A DNA stretch of 64,000 bases, taken from assembly GCA_019635315.1 (NCBI GenBank), contig JAHBZT010000002.1:496001-560000 (forward strand). The letters are read 5' to 3'. Below are positions 61,131 to 64,000 of this stretch, in pieces (positions within the stretch are counted from its first letter, which is position 1; every line of letters starts with the position of its first letter). The translations under genes and the position numbers were made by a program. The notes under the pieces were generated by a model. The model searched no databases, was not told where the DNA came from, and saw only the letters and a program-made list of their open reading frames with translations. The DNA comes from Rubrivivax sp. (lineage in GTDB: Bacteria > Pseudomonadota > Gammaproteobacteria > Burkholderiales > Burkholderiaceae_C).

Positions 61131-62858
61131 TCAGGCCTCCACGGGGGCATCGGCCCGGGCCGTCGCGCGGCGCACCGCGTCGGTGGCGGCGCGGAAGGGC
61201 TGCGGGCCCAGGCGGCGCGCGGTGTCGACGAAGCGCTCGCCGGCGCGGCGCTCGTGCAGGTAGGTCTCGATCACGGCCTCGACCGCGTCGGGCAGCTCGT
61301 CGGCGGCGAAGGCCGGGCCGATGACCTTGCCCGGCGTCGCGGGGCCCGACAGCCGGCTGCCGTCGCTGCCGCCGATCGTGAGCTGGTACCACTCGCTGCC
61401 GTCCTTGTCGACGCCGAGCACGCCGATGTGCCCGCTGTGGTGGTGGCCGCAGCTGTTGATGCAGCCGCTGACGTGCAGCCGGATGTCGCCGATGTCGTGC
61501 AGCCGGTCCAGGTCGTCGAAGCGTTCGTCGATCGCGGCGGCGACCGGCAGCGAGCGTGCATTGGCCAGCGCGCAGAGGTCGCCGCCGGGGCAGGCGATCA
61601 GGTCGGTCAGCAGCCCGATGTTGGGCGTCGCGAAGCCGCCTTCGCGCGCCGCCAGCCACAGTGCGCGCAGGTCGTGCTCGCGCACCCAGGGCAGCAGCAG
61701 GTTCTGGTCGTGCGTGACGCGCAGCTCGCCGGCGCTGAAGCGTTCGGCCAGTTCGGCGGCCCCTTCCATCTGCGCCGCCGTCACGTCGCCCGGCGGCTGC
61801 CCGGCGCGCTTGAGCGACAGCGTCACCGCGCGGTAGCCGGCCACGCGGTGCGCCTGCACGTTGCGCTGCAGCCAGCGGCCGTAGGCCGGCGGGTCGGCAT
61901 GCACGAGGCCATCGCCGGCGGCGTCCGCCGCGGCGGGCGGCAGCGTGAAATGCGCGGCGACGCGGTCCAGCTCGGCCTGCGGCACGGGCTCGACGCCGGG
62001 CGTGGCCAGCAGCGCGGCAAACTCGGCCTGCACGGCCTGCGCGAAGCGCGCGCCCTCGGCGCGCACGAGGATCTTCAGGCGCGCCTTGTACAGGTTGTCG
62101 CGCCGCCCGTAGAGGTTGTAGACGCGCACGATGGCCTCGATGAAGACGAGGATCTGCGCCCAGGGCACGAAGGCCGCGATCTCGGTCGCGACGACCGGCG
62201 TGCGCCCCATGCCGCCGCCGACCGCGACGCGGAAGCCCACCTCGCCGGCGGCGTTGCGGCGCAGTTGCAGGCCGATGTCGTGCCAGCCGGTGGCGGCGCG
62301 GTCCTCGGCGGCGCCGCTGACCGCGATCTTGAACTTGCGCGGCAGGAATGCGAACTCCGGGTGCAGCGTGCTCCACTGGCGCAGCACCTCGCAGTAGGGC
62401 CGCGGGTCGACGACCTCGTCGGGCGCGATGCCGGCCAGCGCGTCGCTGGTGATGTTGCGGATGCAGTTGCCGCTGGTCTGGATGCCGTGCAGGTCGGCCT
62501 CGGCCAGCAGGTCCATCACGTCGGCGCTGCGGACGAGCGGTATCCAGTTGAACTGCAGGTTCTGGCGCGTCGTGAAGTGGCCGAAGCCGCCGCGCTGCGT
62601 GGGCAGGCCCTCGTCCTGGAGGTCGAACTCGCGCGCCACGCGCGCCAGCGTGCGCAGCTGGTGCGCCGACAGCTCGCCGTAGGGCACCGCCACGCGCAGC
62701 ATCGGCGCGTGGCGCTGCACGTACCAGCCGTTCTGCAGGCGCAGCGGGCGGAATTCCTCGTCGGACAGCTCGCCCGCCAGGTGGCGCTGCAGCTGGTCGC
62801 GGTACTGTGCGGCGCGGGCGCGCACGAGCTGGCGGTCGAAATCGGTGTAGCGGTACAT
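61131..62858 (-). CDS. cysI: Assimilatory sulfite reductase hemoprotein
   Basis: 575 residues; reduces sulfite to sulfide at a coupled siroheme-[4Fe-4S] site. LPTQRGGFGHFTTRQNLQFN and TSGNCIRNI are the N-terminal siroheme repeats; ACPGGDLC and SGCINSCGHHH supply the four cluster cysteines (C-x5-C ... C-x3-C). No flavoprotein CysJ follows, so electrons must come from another source. First gene of the operon, with a CysB-like promoter region 50-90 bp upstream. Confidence 0.93.
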   Translation of the reverse strand: MYRYTDFDRQLVRARAAQYRDQLQRHLAGELSDEEFRPLRLQNGWYVQRHAPMLRVAVPYGELSAHQLRTLARVAREFDLQDEGLPTQRGGFGHFTTRQNLQFNWIPLVRSADVMDLLAEADLHGIQTSGNCIRNITSDALAGIAPDEVVDPRPYCEVLRQWSTLHPEFAFLPRKFKIAVSGAAEDRAATGWHDIGLQLRRNAAGEVGFRVAVGGGMGRTPVVATEIAAFVPWAQILVFIEAIVRVYNLYGRRDNLYKARLKILVRAEGARFAQAVQAEFAALLATPGVEPVPQAELDRVAAHFTLPPAAADAAGDGLVHADPPAYGRWLQRNVQAHRVAGYRAVTLSLKRAGQPPGDVTAAQMEGAAELAERFSAGELRVTHDQNLLLPWVREHDLRALWLAAREGGFATPNIGLLTDLIACPGGDLCALANARSLPVAAAIDERFDDLDRLHDIGDIRLHVSGCINSCGHHHSGHIGVLGVDKDGSEWYQLTIGGSDGSRLSGPATPGKVIGPAFAADELPDAVEAVIETYLHERRAGERFVDTARRLGPQPFRAATDAVRRATARADAPVEA

Positions 62859-62906
62859 GGGTGGTCGGGCCGAGCGGGTCCGTCGAGCGGCATTCTCGGA
62901 AGCCGT

Positions 62907-62945
62907 CTTATCTTCTGGAACTACAAAGAAGTAGCTTGCTCATGC
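62907..62945 (-). promoter_or_regulatory. CysB-type promoter region of the cys operon
   Basis: AT-rich block in an otherwise GC-rich gap between divergent genes. On the minus strand it reads CTACTTCTTTGTAG, an inverted repeat with 4-bp arms, followed by TTCCAGAAGATAAGACGG. The 'CTACTTCTTTGTAGTT...AGATAAG' pattern is like promoters of cysI operons in Burkholderiales bound by the LysR-type activator CysB. The regulator is not in the window. Confidence 0.55.
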
Positions 62946-63002
62946 CATGCAGGCATAAGGAACCCGCCCGGCGGCTGCAGGGCGTTTTCTAGAATCCGGC
63001 CC

Positions 63003-64000
63003 ATGCAGTGGCGACGTCCCTTGCGGCCTGCGGGCCATCCGCTGACGGCGCTGGCGTTGCTGCTGCTGGCCGCCTGCCAGTCGGCACCGCCGGCGCGCGA
63101 ACCGCGGCCGGTGCCGGTGGCGGTGCCGGTCGACGAACCCGTCGCGCCCGCGGCCACGCCCGCGTCGGCGCCGGGCGACCCGGCCCCGGGCGCCTCGGCG
63201 CCCGAACCGGCCCCTCCACCCGTGGCCCTGCGGCCGCCGCCGCCACCCCGGCCGCCCCGCATCGGCCTCGCGCTGGGCGGCGGCGCGGCGCGTGGCTTCG
63301 CGCACATCGGCGCCATCCAGGTGCTGGAGGAAGCCGGCATCCGGCCGGACCTGGTCGTCGGCACCTCGGCCGGCAGCCTGGTCGCCGCGCTGTACGCGTC
63401 CGGCAAGTCCGGCCAGGAGATGGCGGCGATCGCGCTCGCGCTGGACGAAGGCACGATCACCGACTGGGCCTTTCCTTCGCGCGGGCTGATCCGCGGCGAG
63501 GCGCTGGCGCGCTACGTGCGGCAGCAGACCGGGGGGCTGACCATCGAGCGCATGCCGATGCCGCTGGGCATCGTCGCGACCGTGCTGGACAGCGGTGCCG
63601 CGGTGCTGTTCCGGCGCGGCGACACCGGCACCGCGGTGCGTGCGTCCAGCGCGGTGCCGGCGGTCTTCCAGCCGGTACCCATCGCGGGCAGGGAGTACGT
63701 GGACGGCGGGCTGGTCTCGCCGGTGCCGGTGCGCTTCGCGCGCGAGATGGGCGCGGAACTGGTGGTCGCGATCGACATCACGACGCCGCCCGACGGCAAC
63801 CCCACCGGCGACAGCCTGCGCCTGCTGCTGCAGACCTACGCGATCATGGGCCGCAGCATCGCCAGCCTGGAACTGTCGCAGGCCGACGTGGTGTTGCGGC
63901 CGGTGCTGACCGGTGTCGCCGGCACCGACTTCACGTCGCGCGTGCGTGCGCTGCGCGCCGGGCGCGAGGAGGCCGCGCGGGTGCTGCCGGCCCTGAAGGC
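63003..64000 (+). CDS. Patatin-like phospholipase, lipoprotein; truncated by the window end
   Basis: Open through the right edge (332 codons seen). MQWRRPLRPAGHPLTALALL then LLLAAC gives a lipobox (Cys25), so an exported lipoprotein. A 65-residue Pro/Ala-rich linker leads to the patatin domain: LALGGGAARGFAHIGAIQVL (oxyanion loop), VVGTSAGSLVAAL with the nucleophile Ser in GTSAG, and VDGGLVSPVPV with the catalytic Asp in DGG. Resembles RssA/NTE-like serine lipases of the outer envelope. Divergent from cysI with 144 bp between starts. Confidence 0.88.
   Translation, partial: MQWRRPLRPAGHPLTALALLLLAACQSAPPAREPRPVPVAVPVDEPVAPAATPASAPGDPAPGASAPEPAPPPVALRPPPPPRPPRIGLALGGGAARGFAHIGAIQVLEEAGIRPDLVVGTSAGSLVAALYASGKSGQEMAAIALALDEGTITDWAFPSRGLIRGEALARYVRQQTGGLTIERMPMPLGIVATVLDSGAAVLFRRGDTGTAVRASSAVPAVFQPVPIAGREYVDGGLVSPVPVRFAREMGAELVVAIDITTPPDGNPTGDSLRLLLQTYAIMGRSIASLELSQADVVLRPVLTGVAGTDFTSRVRALRAGREEAARVLPALK

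Overview
The window is a very GC-rich bacterial chromosome segment (third positions almost always G or C, dense gene packing, many 1-4 base start/stop overlaps). The gene set (yajQ next to murB, a DUF934-containing cysI-cysH-cysD-cysN operon, TPP-controlled TonB receptor, DUF502 and patatin genes) fits a betaproteobacterium of the order Burkholderiales, probably the Rubrivivax/Leptothrix/Methylibium side. That placement is an inference from gene content; there is no rRNA here.

Layout. 1-6322: a tightly coupled surface-polysaccharide operon making a CDP-activated deoxysugar (cytidylyltransferase, 4,6-dehydratase, epimerase, C-methyltransferase, reductase), ending in a CmcI-type enzyme and an unknown protein. 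6407-20445: mostly minus-strand housekeeping and metabolism: rsuA, a P1 aminopeptidase, a pimeloyl-CoA-dehydrogenase-like pair, yajQ/murB, a hybrid histidine kinase with an overlapping periplasmic partner, a lipoprotein, a 2OG-Fe oxygenase coupled to a PLP lyase, and a DUF502 protein. 20571-38852: S10 peptidase, phosphofructokinase, two acyl-CoA synthetases, cupin/SDR pair, pseudouridine synthase, rsgA, GDPD, a membrane Ser/Thr kinase, a DnaQ-like nuclease, FAD oxidoreductase, Na/Pi transporter, and a sulfide:quinone-reductase/AhpD-like operon.

39064-52875: a 13.8 kb integrated element in the 3' end of tRNA-Asn(GTT), bounded by a perfect 48-bp direct repeat. It carries a tyrosine integrase, an AlpA-like regulator, an NrS-1-type primase-polymerase/helicase followed by a head-to-head iteron array that looks like a replication origin, a run of unknown phage-type genes ending in a full-length tail tape measure protein, and at the far end a minus-strand HEPN/AbiJ-like gene. 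No terminase, portal, capsid, protease, tail tube, baseplate, lysis, relaxase or secretion genes are recognisable. It looks like a phage satellite or phage-derived island that keeps a tape measure gene and a probable defence cargo; this is the most interesting part of the window. Both ends carry paired GCCTACA sites 12 bp apart (probable integrase arm sites), and the element supplies a replacement terminator for the tRNA it splits from its own.

52968-64000: a TonB receptor under a TPP riboswitch (thiamine or precursor uptake), ferredoxin-NADP reductase with a 7Fe ferredoxin, then the assimilatory sulfate reduction operon cysI-DUF934-cysH-cysD-cysN-cobA. Its CysH has the cysteine pattern of a [4Fe-4S] APS reductase, so the route from sulfate to sulfide would run without APS kinase. 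The window ends inside a patatin-like lipoprotein gene.
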